This document shows, piece by piece, positions 27,782-37,290 of a stretch of DNA of 64,000 nucleotides. The DNA lies in contig JADJOO010000010.1 in assembly GCA_016713725.1 (NCBI GenBank), positions 62,001-126,000 of the forward strand, read 5' to 3'. Source of the stretch: Pseudomonadota bacterium (lineage in GTDB: Bacteria; Pseudomonadota; Gammaproteobacteria; Steroidobacterales; Steroidobacteraceae). The translations under genes and the position numbers were made by a program. Positions within the stretch are counted from its first letter, which is position 1, and every line of letters begins with the position of its first letter. The notes beneath the pieces are model-generated. The model was not told the DNA's origin. It made no database searches and was given only the letters and a program-made list of their open reading frames with translations.

Positions 27782-29188
27782 CGCTCGCGCGACCGGCGCA
27801 GACGCCGGCACGGTCTCAAATCCTCCGCCCAGGGCCAGGTACAGGTTGACACGCTGGACGAGCCGCTCGCACTGCACTCGCAGCAACGCCGACTGGGTAC
27901 CGAACACCACGAGTTGCTGCTGCGACACGGCCCGCAGGTCACTGGAGCCGACCTTGAAGCGTTGCTGTCCGAACTCCAGGGCCACCTGGTTTTCATCGAC
28001 CGCTCGGGTAAGGGCGGCTTCGCGCCGGCTCGCAGCAAACTCAGCCGACAACGCGTCTTCGACCTCAGCGAACGCGCGGGCACCGACCTGACCGTACTCG
28101 GCGATCGACTGCTTCTGCTCCGCCGTGCGGATCCGAACTTGAGTCTGCAGGGCTCCTGCATTGAACAGCGGCTGCAGCAGGCTCGCGCCCGCGCTCCAGA
28201 TCGGGTTGTCGCGGTTCTTGAGTACGAACAAGTCGCTCGAAATGTCGCTGACCGATGCCGTCAGCGAGATGCTCGGCAACCGGGCCGCCTTGGCTTCCTG
28301 GACACCGTAGAATGCAGCCGCGACACGTCTGTCGGCTGCGACGACGTCCGGACGCCGCTCCAGCAGTTCCGATGGCAGGCCGGCCGGAACCGATGCCGGC
28401 GGCTGCACCAGCTGCGTTGCAACTTCGATATCCGCGGCCGGATAGCGTCCAACCAGCACCTCGAGCGCACGGAGCGCTTGCCCACGCGACAACGTGAGCT
28501 TCTCGGCCGTATCGCGGTACGTTTCGACGTTGCCGCGCGCCAGTGCTGTGTCGTAGCCATCGCCCTTGCCGATGCGCTGACGCTGTTCGGCGAATGCGAC
28601 GAGTCGCTGCGACGTATCCACCGACTCCTGCGCCAGTCGCAGCTGCAGCGTCGCCTCGATCGCCACGAAATAGGCCTTGGCCACCAGTGCCGCCACCGAC
28701 TGCCTGGCAAACTCTGCATCCGCGACCGCGGAACCGTAAGTAGCCTCGGCTGCGGCGCGTGCCGATCGCACGCGACCCCACAGATCGAGTTCCCAGTTCG
28801 CGTACAGACCGGCGCCGTTCAGTCCGCTCGAATCGCCCCCCATCTTGCCGCCGCCGCGGGCCAGAAGGTTGACCTGCGGCCACAGCGTCGAATCGGCAAG
28901 CTTCACGTACTCGGCGGCGACCTGCACGCGAGCCGCGGCAACCTTCAGGTCGAGGTTGTTCGCGATCGCTTCGGTCACCAACGCATCGAGCTGCGAATCA
29001 CCGAACGTCGCGACCCATGAACCGGCGACCGGATCCGCTGCCGCACCTGCTGCTGTCCACTGACCCGGCGGTTGCACTCCTCCAAGTGCCTCGGCTCGGT
29101 AATCCGTGGGCTTCGGTGCCGGCTCCAATGCACAGGCAGCGAGCATGGCCATGACCAGAAGCGCAAGCGTCGTGTTCCGTGAGCTCAT
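27773..29188 (-). CDS. Efflux system outer membrane factor, NodT/OprM-type lipoprotein
   Basis: 471 residues. A leader with lipobox LAAC (Cys about residue 19) precedes two OEP repeats typical of TolC-like channels (ELDLWGRVRSARAAAEATYGS, LERRPDVVAADRRVAAAFYGVQEAKAARLPSISL). The channel lets an inner-membrane exporter push substrates through the outer membrane. It is four bases downstream of the YiaV-like fusion protein, forming an export cassette. No RND or MFS pump gene is present beside it, so the inner-membrane motor is unclear. Confidence 0.92.
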   Translation of the reverse strand: MSSRNTTLALLVMAMLAACALEPAPKPTDYRAEALGGVQPPGQWTAAGAAADPVAGSWVATFGDSQLDALVTEAIANNLDLKVAAARVQVAAEYVKLADSTLWPQVNLLARGGGKMGGDSSGLNGAGLYANWELDLWGRVRSARAAAEATYGSAVADAEFARQSVAALVAKAYFVAIEATLQLRLAQESVDTSQRLVAFAEQRQRIGKGDGYDTALARGNVETYRDTAEKLTLSRGQALRALEVLVGRYPAADIEVATQLVQPPASVPAGLPSELLERRPDVVAADRRVAAAFYGVQEAKAARLPSISLTASVSDISSDLFVLKNRDNPIWSAGASLLQPLFNAGALQTQVRIRTAEQKQSIAEYGQVGARAFAEVEDALSAEFAASRREAALTRAVDENQVALEFGQQRFKVGSSDLRAVSQQQLVVFGTQSALLRVQCERLVQRVNLYLALGGGFETVPASAPVARAKE

Positions 29189-29192
29189 GGCA

Positions 29193-30332
29193 TCAATGCA
29201 ACTTCAGGATCAGGTAATCCGTGTACGCACCGACGCGCAGGATGACCATGCGCACGACGTGGATGACCTTGCCGTGCTCCGTGTAGATCGCTGCCTGGCC
29301 GGCCGCACCCGCCGCAATGAGCAGGCCCTTGTCGGCGTCCTCGATGTCGAACTTGACTGCGAATCGATTGGGTGGCGCCGCCAGCACTCCCGTCATCGGG
29401 AGCGTACCGCTCTGCTGCATCTGCCCCATGCCCTGCGCCCAGATCACTGAATCGACCTTGGCCCGCACGATGCGGCCAGGACTCGTCTTGAGCGAGAACT
29501 CGGCGTAATTGCCTGGTGCAACCTGGTGCAGTTCGTTCTGGTTGAACAGCGCAACGACCTGACCGTCGGCTTCGACGAGCGTCATTACCGGGCTGAAGGG
29601 CATGCCCGCGACGAACGCGCCTGGACGCAGCGCGAGATTGATGACGTAGCAGTCGCACGGGGAGAGCACCGTGGTCTGCTCCAGCTCCCATTCCGCATTG
29701 GCCAGGTCGGCCTTGATCTTGGCGACCGAGGCGATGTCGCCACCCACGGTCGCCGACAACTGGGCTCGAACCTGCGCCTCGTTGGCCATGGCCGTGCTCA
29801 GTTGGGCGTCGAGGTCGCGCAGGTCGGTCTCGGACTGCTCGAGGTCAAAGCGATTGCCGGCGCCGGTGGATGCCAACTCGCGGTTCTGCTCGACGCGCGT
29901 TTGGGTCAGTTTGATCCGCGACCGGATTGCCGCGGTGCTGCCGGCCGCTGAGCGCAACTGTTCGCGCAATTGCTCGCCGCCGCCCTTTGCGCCCACGAGC
30001 TGGGCCATCAGGCTGTTCACGGTCAGCTGGTACGGGGTCGGGTCAACGCGAAAAAGCACGTCGCCCTTCTTCACCAGGCGGTTACCCTCTTCGACCGGAA
30101 CTTCGATTACCCGGCCACGGACCTGGGAAACGATCGGGACCGTGTACTTGAAAACCCGCACGTCGGCGGACGACGGCGCCACGACGTTCAAGGTGAGGAT
30201 CATCGCCGCCATCGCGACGATCGGGATGATCGCGACCGTGACCTGGCTCACCGTGTTCCAGGGCAGCCACTTGAACTTGATGAAGATGAGCCAGACAAAG
30301 AAGCTGTAGATACCGAGCAGGAGCACTTCCAT
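29193..30332 (-). CDS. yiaV: HlyD-type membrane fusion protein, YiaV/YibH-like
   Basis: 379 residues: two N-terminal membrane segments (about 4-50), a barrel-sandwich half (VPIVSQVRGRVIEVPVEEGNR), a long alpha-helical hairpin (about 110-215), the second half-motif (TTVLSPCDCYVINLALRPGAFV) and a C-terminal beta domain. This is the adaptor of a tripartite exporter. The pair with a DUF3302 gene directly upstream (one-base overlap, TGATG) matches E. coli yiaW-yiaV. Substrate unknown. Confidence 0.88.
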   Translation of the reverse strand: MEVLLLGIYSFFVWLIFIKFKWLPWNTVSQVTVAIIPIVAMAAMILTLNVVAPSSADVRVFKYTVPIVSQVRGRVIEVPVEEGNRLVKKGDVLFRVDPTPYQLTVNSLMAQLVGAKGGGEQLREQLRSAAGSTAAIRSRIKLTQTRVEQNRELASTGAGNRFDLEQSETDLRDLDAQLSTAMANEAQVRAQLSATVGGDIASVAKIKADLANAEWELEQTTVLSPCDCYVINLALRPGAFVAGMPFSPVMTLVEADGQVVALFNQNELHQVAPGNYAEFSLKTSPGRIVRAKVDSVIWAQGMGQMQQSGTLPMTGVLAAPPNRFAVKFDIEDADKGLLIAAGAAGQAAIYTEHGKVIHVVRMVILRVGAYTDYLILKLH

Positions 30333-30901
30333 CAGCGTGGCTCCTCCACCGGACCCGCCAGCCGCGGCTCGAGTGCCGCCAGCTGGTCACGAATCGACGT
30401 CAGCTCCTCCGGCGCGTCGCCCTGTGCAACCAGCCGGTCGAGGTCGGTGCGCAGGCGCACGACGTCGTCGTGCAAGTGACGAGATGCATTGTTGCGTTTC
30501 CCGGCCAGCTCGGCGTAGTAGTCGTCGTGTTTGTCCGTGCCATAGGCCATCTTGTGCAATACCGGCTTGCTGTACGCCCACAGCCACGCCAGCGGCCAGA
30601 GCAGGCCGCCGAATACCAGTGACAGCAGGCACAGCACCTGGATTGCTTCCTGCTGCGGATGGTGGCGCTTGTGCGCGATCTTTTCGGGCAGGATATGGAC
30701 GAGCCAGAAGACCACGATGGCGATGATCGGAACCAGCACGATCACCACCAGCGCGATCACGTTGGCCGCCTTGGCCAGCGCGTCGCCTTGCAGGAACGAG
30801 GCGTGCGCCGGCAGGGCGGCGAGCAATGCAGCCAGTGACATGACCAACCGGCCGATGCGCGTCCGCCGGTCCCGGGTGGAAAGTTTGTGAATCATCGTCA
30901 T
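30332..30901 (-). CDS. yiaW: DUF3302 inner membrane protein, YiaW-like
   Basis: 189 residues. After a signal-like segment (to about PAHASF) come two hydrophobic spans (VIALVVIVLVPIIAIVVFWLV and LLSLVFGGLLWPLAWLWAY) separated by a basic loop (EKIAHKRHHPQQEAIQ), then a charged C-terminal helix. This is the DUF3302 layout of YiaW, which has no proven function but co-occurs with YiaV-type fusion proteins. ATG 30895 is an alternative start. Confidence 0.82.
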   Translation of the reverse strand: MTMIHKLSTRDRRTRIGRLVMSLAALLAALPAHASFLQGDALAKAANVIALVVIVLVPIIAIVVFWLVHILPEKIAHKRHHPQQEAIQVLCLLSLVFGGLLWPLAWLWAYSKPVLHKMAYGTDKHDDYYAELAGKRNNASRHLHDDVVRLRTDLDRLVAQGDAPEELTSIRDQLAALEPRLAGPVEEPR

Positions 30902-30920
30902 CCTCGCCTGGTGATGCTTT

Positions 30921-32024
30921 TCATGTTCTCAATTCCCCGGCTTCGACATCGGCGTTCAGCGTGACCGGTTCTCCGCTCGAATCAGTCGCAATCCAGCTGT
31001 CGAGCAGAGTGTAGGCCACGGCCAGCACGACCGGACCGACGAAGATTCCGACGACGCCAAACGCGATCAGCCCGCCGATCACGCCGGCAAAGATCAACAG
31101 CAGTGGCAAGTCTGCGCCCCGCCGGATCAGCACCGGCCGCAGGAAGTTATACATCGTGCCGACCACCATTGTCCACACCAGCATGAACGTCCCCCAGCCG
31201 GATCCGAGGGTCGTGTACGCCCAGATCGTCGCCCCGATCAGCACGATGAATGGCCCGAGCTGGGCGATACACAGCGCGAACATTATTGCCGTCAGTACCC
31301 AGGCGAAGGGCACCCCGACGATCATCAGGCCGATGCCGCCAAGGATCGACTGCACGAGCGCGGTGACCACGACGCCGAGCGCGACACCGCGAATCGCCTG
31401 GCCCGCCAGCACGATCATGCGGTCACCCTGCTCGTCGGCCAACCGGCGCGCGAACCGACGGATCCACGCAGCCCATGACTCGCCACCGGCGTAAAGCACG
31501 GCGGTCAGGATCACGATCAGGACGAACTGCACGAGCAACACCGCGAAACTGCCGGCCTGCTTCGCGAGCCAGGCGGCGCCCGTGCGTATGTACGGCTGCG
31601 CCTGAGCCATGACATCGGCAAGGCCTTCGTCCACGAGGCTGTTCCAGGCCGCCTGGATGCGCTCGCCAGCCAGTGGAACGCGGTTGAGCCAGTCCGGCGC
31701 GGCGGGCAACTGCATCCCCGGCAGTCGCTCGAGCAACGCGGCGAGTTCGTCGAAATGACCGAGCAATGCCTGCAGCGCGACGCCGAGCGGCACGATCAGG
31801 ATGGCGAGCAGGCCAAGCGACATGACGGCGACGGCGGGTGTACGACGCCCACCGCACACGCGTTCGACGCGACGCATCATCGGCCAGGTGGCGACGACAA
31901 TCATCGTCGCCCAGACGAAGGCGGCCAGGAATGGCGACAGTATCCACAGCGAACCACCGATCAGTACGCCGATGAACAGCACGGACAGCGTGATGCGGCC
32001 GAGTTCCTGGCGTTGACTGGTCAT
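30921..32024 (-). CDS. ydiK: AI-2E family transporter (YdiK-like permease)
   Basis: 367 residues with about eight predicted membrane spans and the family core (LGPFIVLIGATIWAYTTLGSGWGTFMLVWTMVVGTMYNFLRPVLIRRGADLPLLLIFAGVIGG, seen in pieces through residues 245-320). The final motif FGVVGIFVGPVVLAV is typical. ATG 32024 is preferred because the upstream 25 codons show no family similarity. Proteins of this group include autoinducer-2 exporters and Na+/H+ antiporters; which this one is cannot be told. It lies between the exporter cassette and the glutaminase on the same strand. Confidence 0.87.
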   Translation of the reverse strand: MTSQRQELGRITLSVLFIGVLIGGSLWILSPFLAAFVWATMIVVATWPMMRRVERVCGGRRTPAVAVMSLGLLAILIVPLGVALQALLGHFDELAALLERLPGMQLPAAPDWLNRVPLAGERIQAAWNSLVDEGLADVMAQAQPYIRTGAAWLAKQAGSFAVLLVQFVLIVILTAVLYAGGESWAAWIRRFARRLADEQGDRMIVLAGQAIRGVALGVVVTALVQSILGGIGLMIVGVPFAWVLTAIMFALCIAQLGPFIVLIGATIWAYTTLGSGWGTFMLVWTMVVGTMYNFLRPVLIRRGADLPLLLIFAGVIGGLIAFGVVGIFVGPVVLAVAYTLLDSWIATDSSGEPVTLNADVEAGELRT

Positions 32025-32073
32025 TGCCGACCCTGAGTTGATGTGCTTCGACTGCGCAGTATTGCCCACCCTC

Positions 32074-33126
32074 TCACTCCGGGTTCGGGCCGAACACACC
32101 GACGCCGAGTTCGGCGGCGATGTCCTGGATCGCCTTCATCGAGCGGACGCTGTTACCGGCCTCGTTCAACCGCGGCGAGAAGGCCGCGATGGCAAAGCGA
32201 CCGGGCACAACTGCAACGATGCCGCCGCCCACACCCGTCTTGGCTGGCAGGCCCGCCTTGTACATCCATATGCCCGACTCGTCATAGAACCCGGCCGTGG
32301 CCATCACAGCCAGCAACTCAGGCACGTGCTCCGCTGGCATCACTCGCTTGCCGGTTACGGGGTTCACGCCCTGGTTGGCCAGCGTCGCGCCCATCATGCC
32401 GAGATCCCTGGCGCTGACCCCGATCGAGCACTGCCGCGTGTAGACGCGCAGGGCCTCCTCCGGATCGCTGTAAAGGCGTTCGTAGTTGTACAGGAGGTTG
32501 GCGATCGCGCGGTTACCGAACGCAGTCGTGTACTCCGAATCGTAGACCTTCTCGAGTACCGTCAGTGGCTGGCCTGCAAAATCGCTGATGTTCTGCAGCA
32601 CCTGGTTCCAGCGGTCCTCTTCCGATTTGGCCTGGACCGGGGCTCACCGAGGCGATGGCGCCAGCATTCACCAGGGGATTTACCGAGCGCGCCTGATACG
32701 GTTCAGCGCCATCTTGGAGTTGAACGGCAGGCCGGTGGGTTCGACGCCAATCTTCTGCCGCAGCACTTCCGGTCCCTGCTGGTTCATCACCAGCGCGGCG
32801 GTGAATGGCTTCGACACCGACTGGATCGAGAACTTGTAGTTGACGTCGCCTGCGCTGTACTCCTTGCCGTCCCGGGTGACGATGACCACGCCGAACAGGT
32901 CGCTCGGCGTCTCGGTCAGGATCGGGATGTAGTCCGCGTTCTTGCCATCCTGCAGGCCCCTGTACTTCCCGTACGCGGCATCCACCAGCCGTTGGAACTC
33001 CTTCGGTGTCGGGTTTGCCGGAGTCAGGACGTCAGACTTCTTCGCAGCCCATGCGGGCACTGAAACCGCCAGGGCGAGCGTTGCGGCCAGCGTGGCTCCC
33101 AGGGAGACTTTGTGGGTCATGTCCAT
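32074..33126 (-). pseudogene. glsA: Periplasmic glutaminase A, two compensating frameshifts
   Basis: The N-terminal frame (33126-32680) has a signal peptide (SVPAWAAKK) and the serine-dependent glutaminase core, including SIQSVSKPF with the nucleophile SxxK. The frame breaks near 32698, where restoring one base gives YQARSVNPLVNAGAIASVS. It returns to the original register after an extra base in the GGGG run at 32639-32642 (PVQAKSEEDRWNQVLQN). From there it reads normally to GPNPE. The repaired protein is about 350 residues. Glutaminase turns glutamine into glutamate and ammonia. Two indels 60 bases apart in an otherwise perfect gene look more like sequence error than decay, but cannot be settled here. 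Confidence 0.82.
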
Positions 33127-33152
33127 GAGTGTGTCCCTTGGTTCGAGCAGCG

Positions 33153-33389
33153 TCAGAGCTTGACTCCGAAGCGGCTCTGCTTGACGCTGATGCTCGACTG
33201 GCCGTCGCTGCCGAACTGCTCGTCGATGCCGATCCTCGAGGGGCGGAACGCGTCGCCCCAGTCCGGATCGAGGCGGCCATCGATGTCCTGGATGAAATCG
33301 GCCTGCGCGAAGCCGTAGATCTCGAAGCTGCGGCCGGAATTTTCAGCTGCTGCAGGCGAACCGGCGAGTACCTCGGCTGACACGGTCAT
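33153..33389 (-). pseudogene. Truncated DcaP-type porin remnant (N-terminal part)
   Basis: About 78 codons from ATG 33389 read as the start of a DcaP trimeric porin: SFEIYGFAQADFIQDIDGRLDPDW, then QFGSDGQSSISVKQSRFGV, after which KL and a stop end it. Full porins are about 400 residues, so over 80 percent is missing. The following bases (toward 33126) do not continue the barrel. The upstream ~60 codons in this frame are Arg-rich and look non-coding. DcaP porins take up dicarboxylates; nothing functional is expected from this fragment. Confidence 0.6.
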
Positions 33390-33598
33390 GGCCAGACGAC
33401 TCGATGAACTTGAAACGTTGCCAGTCTGAATGCGACTTCTCCTGGGCTCGAACATCGCCCATCCACGCGCTGCTGTCAGCGCTTCGACAATCAGGAAACG
33501 GCGTTCGCCTTGGTGTGCACCGGCGCCAGGCCGATTGATCAAGCCATCGGCGCCGTGGCTCACGCGCCGGCCCGCCGGCCTCCGGGTCTGGTCAAGCC

Positions 33599-34471
33599 CT
33601 AGAACGTCGCGCTGTAGAAAATCATCGGGCCGCTGTAGGTCCAGTCGAGCGAACCGTTGAAGTTGCTCTTGTCGACGTCGACGTCCAACGTGAACCGGTT
33701 GTAGCCGAGGCCTACGCCAAGCCATTTCTTCGGTTGCCACGTGACCAGCACACGGTAGTCCTGCAGGTTGCCGTCGTATTCGTCGATGGAGAGCGCAAAG
33801 AACTGCGCTGTCGCGTCCAGCCAGAAATTGTGCGAGAGGTCCCAGATACCACGCAGCCCGATGACCGGCAACGGCGCCGCTACGCTTGCAGTATTGCTGA
33901 TGTCTCCGCTCAGTGTGCCTTGCGAGGTCTCGGCCTTGGCCTTGAGCGAGGCACTCAGGTCGGTGTAATGCAAGCCGATGGAGCCGTCCAGTTCAAAATT
34001 GTCCCGCTTGAGGAAAGCATACTCGTACGCGACCTCGATCACCGTGAAGCTGAATTCGGCGTCGACCTTCGCACCAACGGGGTAGATGTCGCCCCCCCAT
34101 TCGATATCCCTGTCCCACGTCTTGCTGTGTTCATTGCTCATGTCGAAAGCAATGGCCTTGATCTTGTGCCGTCTACTGTCGCCGAAACGCCAGAAGCTGT
34201 CCAACCGTATGCGTTGGGAATCGCCGCCGCCCAGGGCCTCGTCGAAGTCAACCTTGTCGCCGTTGCTCGTGTCACCCTTGAGCTGGATGGTCGGCTCGGT
34301 CGTCAGGATGAAGGTGCCCAGGGCGACTTGGAACGAGTCGGTCAGCAGGTTCGGCGTATCGTCGGCCAACGCCGCCGTCGACCCCAGCAACAGCAGCGCC
34401 GCCCCCGCCCATGCCGTCCTGGAGCCCGGTGCACGCGCACGTGAAGTCGAAGGTTCATGGCACATAGTCAA
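33599..34471 (-). CDS. Outer membrane beta-barrel protein of unknown function
   Basis: 290 residues with a signal peptide (cleavage near ALADD). The mature protein is a run of alternating amphipathic strands (FSFTVIEVAYEYAFL, FELDGSIGLHYTDLSA, KWLGVGLGYNRFTLDVD) and ends in phenylalanine (FYSATF), as outer membrane barrels do. No OmpA peptidoglycan domain follows. It is divergent from the patatin gene at 34656, with about 180 bases between them. I do not recognise a ligand or a named subfamily. Confidence 0.75.
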   Translation of the reverse strand: MTMCHEPSTSRARAPGSRTAWAGAALLLLGSTAALADDTPNLLTDSFQVALGTFILTTEPTIQLKGDTSNGDKVDFDEALGGGDSQRIRLDSFWRFGDSRRHKIKAIAFDMSNEHSKTWDRDIEWGGDIYPVGAKVDAEFSFTVIEVAYEYAFLKRDNFELDGSIGLHYTDLSASLKAKAETSQGTLSGDISNTASVAAPLPVIGLRGIWDLSHNFWLDATAQFFALSIDEYDGNLQDYRVLVTWQPKKWLGVGLGYNRFTLDVDVDKSNFNGSLDWTYSGPMIFYSATF

Positions 34472-34655
34472 AGCCCCTGAGTTGGGTTCTCGTTTAGAAT
34501 CGATACCATCCTAGTCCGGCCCACGACACTGAGCAATCCGCAGTTGCGTTGCACGTTTCGTCGCCAACCCCTGCGGATTGTGCGTGTTTCGCGGGTTGCA
34601 GGATTGAACGAGGTTGATCGAATCGGGACGCAGTCTCGCCCAGGAGTTTCATCAG

Positions 34656-36944
34656 ATGTCGCGCGTCTCTCTCCGGCCGCACGTGGCCGCAGCGCTTGCC
34701 GGCTGCCTGCTCACCTGTTCCGCAATTGCTGCGGATCCCGGCGCAACCGAGGTTTCCGCGGCAACATCACCACGACCGCGCGTCGGCCTGGTATTGGCTG
34801 GCGGCGGAGCCAAGGGCGGCGCCCATGTCGGCGTGCTGAAAGTGCTGGAAGACATGCACGTCCCCATCGACTGCATCGCCGGCACCAGCATGGGTGCCCT
34901 CGTCGGGGGTGGCTACGCGTCCGGCATCCCTGCGGACGGGCTCGAAACGTTCGTGGTCGGCATCGACTGGAAGACGGTGGTTGGCGGGGCTGGCCAGCGC
35001 GACCTGCAGACTATCGAGCAGAAGCGCGCCGGGGCGACCTACAGTAACGATATCGAAATGGGCCTGCGGGACAAGCGCGTCATTCTGCCTGCGGGCATCC
35101 TCAACACCAGCAACATCGAGGACCTGCTGCGAAGCTACGTGGCAGCCTCACGCTTACAGGGAGACTTCGACAAGCTGCCGATTCCCTACCGGGCCGTCGC
35201 GACTGACATGATCAGCGGCAAGATGGTGGTGCTCAAGGACGGCGACCTGGCCACGGCCATGCGCGCCAGCATGGCGATCCCCGGCGCTTTCGCCCCCGTC
35301 ATGACCGAGCAATACATCCTTTCGGATGGCGGGATGGTACGCAACATACCGGTGGACGTTGCGCGCAACCTGTGCGCCGACGTCGTCATCGTCGTCAATC
35401 TGGTCGAACAGGAACTCCAGCGCGAGAAACTGCAAACCGCCACTCAACTGATCCTGCGCAGCTCCGACGTGGGAATCATGGCCAACGAAAACCTGCAACT
35501 GGAAAGCCTGACGGACAGGGATATTCGCATCGACGTGATCATGGGCGACATCACCACGACCGACTTCGAGCGCGTGCCGGAGACGATTCCGCTGGGCGAA
35601 AAGGCTGCCCGCGAAATGGCGGCCAATCTGGCTCCGCTCGCAGTGCCGGAGGCTGAGTACCACACATGGCGGGCCAGCGTCACCGCAGGCCAGAACATAG
35701 AGACCCGGCTGGCGGACGTGCAGTACAAGGGCATGGAGCGCGTCAACCCCGAATACCTCGCGGGCCGCGCCCAGGTGAAGTCGGGCGACAAGGTCGACAC
35801 TGCAACGATCAGCGCCGAGGCGCAACGCATGTCCGCCCTGCCCGAATTTGAATCGGTCGAATACCGGCTGACGGGAGACCCCGGCGGCCCAACGCTGGAG
35901 TGGTGGCCTCAGGAGAAGACTTACGGTCCGAACTACCTTAAGTTCGACCTGGGCCTGTACGGTTCAGAAGGCGGCGACCTGGGTTTCGTCGTTTACGCCA
36001 AGCACACGCGAACCTGGGTCAACTCGCTGGGCGCTGAATGGCGCAATGAAGTCCAGCTGGGCTATTTCAACAACCTCTCGACCAGTTTCTACCAGCCGCT
36101 CGACGTGAACCAGCGGTTCTTCGTGGAACCGAAGGCGATTTTCACGCGTTCCTGGGAGGACGTGTTCTATGACAACGAACGGCTGGCGACCTACAAGTTC
36201 AGCGACTTGGGCGGCACGGTCGACCTCGGCGCCAATCTCAGCGACAACGCGCAGGTGAGGCTCGGCTACCTATACACCCGGCGCAAGGCCACTGTCGAGA
36301 CGGGCTCGCAGATCCTGCCTGAAGACGAGCGCGTCGACGCGGGCCTGACAATGTCGGCCACGTTCGACAGTCGCGATACGCCGTTCAACCCGACCCGAGG
36401 CATCGCGGCGGCGATGGAATATGCCTACGTCGACGAATCGCTTGGTGCCGAGCTGGACTGGGAACGGCTGGAGCTAGGCATCGGCATGGCAGTCCCTGTA
36501 CGCAACGACGTCGTCTGGATGACGCTCGCCGGCGGCACGGATCTCGACAGTGAAATCCCACCGGACCGTTACTTCATGCTCGGCGGCCCGGGCAGCTTCC
36601 CGGGATTCGAGTTGGGCGAGCTGCGTTTGACCGACTACTGGACGGCCAGCGGCAGCTACCTCTGGAAGTTCAAGGACCTCATGTCGATCCGCGGCCAGGC
36701 ACTCTATGCCGGCGTGCGCCTCGAAGCCGGTCAGGTGTTCGGTCGTCTCGAGCAGCTCGTCTCGCCCGCTTTCGACGACAGCGAGATGATTTACGGCGGC
36801 TCCGTGTACATGACGGGACGCACGCAGGCTGGTCCACTGACCTTAGGCGTCGGCATGACCAGCACCGACTCGTGGAGCCTGTGGATAGCAGTCGGTCGGC
36901 CGATTGGTCACGGCACCATCCTCGAACGAGGCATCTTCCGGTGA
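34656..36944 (+). CDS. Patatin-like phospholipase fused to a BamA-type barrel (PlpD-like, type Vd secretion)
   Basis: 762 residues. Signal peptide to about residue 26 (CSAIAAD). The patatin domain (about 40-320) has the oxyanion loop GGGAKGGAH, nucleophile motif GTSMG and the catalytic Asp in SDGGMV, so it looks active. A POTRA-like segment (about 360-420) leads into a 16-stranded BamA/Omp85-type barrel (from about 430: FDLGLYGSEGGDLGFVV, FDSRDTPFNPTRG, FMLGGPGSFPGF). This is the layout of P. aeruginosa PlpD, which displays or releases its own lipase domain. CAGGAG lies nine bases before ATG 34656. Confidence 0.93.
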   Translation: MSRVSLRPHVAAALAGCLLTCSAIAADPGATEVSAATSPRPRVGLVLAGGGAKGGAHVGVLKVLEDMHVPIDCIAGTSMGALVGGGYASGIPADGLETFVVGIDWKTVVGGAGQRDLQTIEQKRAGATYSNDIEMGLRDKRVILPAGILNTSNIEDLLRSYVAASRLQGDFDKLPIPYRAVATDMISGKMVVLKDGDLATAMRASMAIPGAFAPVMTEQYILSDGGMVRNIPVDVARNLCADVVIVVNLVEQELQREKLQTATQLILRSSDVGIMANENLQLESLTDRDIRIDVIMGDITTTDFERVPETIPLGEKAAREMAANLAPLAVPEAEYHTWRASVTAGQNIETRLADVQYKGMERVNPEYLAGRAQVKSGDKVDTATISAEAQRMSALPEFESVEYRLTGDPGGPTLEWWPQEKTYGPNYLKFDLGLYGSEGGDLGFVVYAKHTRTWVNSLGAEWRNEVQLGYFNNLSTSFYQPLDVNQRFFVEPKAIFTRSWEDVFYDNERLATYKFSDLGGTVDLGANLSDNAQVRLGYLYTRRKATVETGSQILPEDERVDAGLTMSATFDSRDTPFNPTRGIAAAMEYAYVDESLGAELDWERLELGIGMAVPVRNDVVWMTLAGGTDLDSEIPPDRYFMLGGPGSFPGFELGELRLTDYWTASGSYLWKFKDLMSIRGQALYAGVRLEAGQVFGRLEQLVSPAFDDSEMIYGGSVYMTGRTQAGPLTLGVGMTSTDSWSLWIAVGRPIGHGTILERGIFR

Positions 36945-36961
36945 CGGCGACATGCTGCTGA

Positions 36962-37239
36962 ATGCCTCCTCCCCCATCAAGAACTTCGAGGTCCGCGCGC
37001 ACACGCACTCGGCGGGTACCGGCGGAACATTCGCACTGTGGAAGCGGCTCGCAAGCCTCGTACGGTGTCTGGCTTTTCGGCGACAACGATGAGTTCCTGG
37101 GCAACAAGAAACGCTCGCAGGATCCGTTGACCACGCTGCAGGGGCATGTGGGTTACACCTTCGCTCGCCGCCTGTGGCTCGGCGCAAGCGGCACCTGGAC
37201 ATGTATTCGTTGACCTGGCAGTACCTCCGGTTCAGGTAA
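36962..37239 (+). pseudogene. Remnant of a Phenol_MetA_deg-type outer membrane protein
   Basis: Within the gap between the patatin gene and 37291, the frame at 37045-37200 reads YGVWLFGDNDEFLGNKKR, QDPLTTLQGHVGYTFARRLWLG, which I recognise as the conserved part of the MetA-pathway outer membrane family (PF13557). The last codons of such a gene (MYSLTWQYLRFR then stop, ending 37239) follow in another frame after an internal deletion. The 5' two thirds are missing. Confidence 0.5.
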
Positions 37240-37290
37240 GCCGGTAAACTCTTTGTCGGCAACAGCAGGCAGACGACGCAGGAGAGAGAC

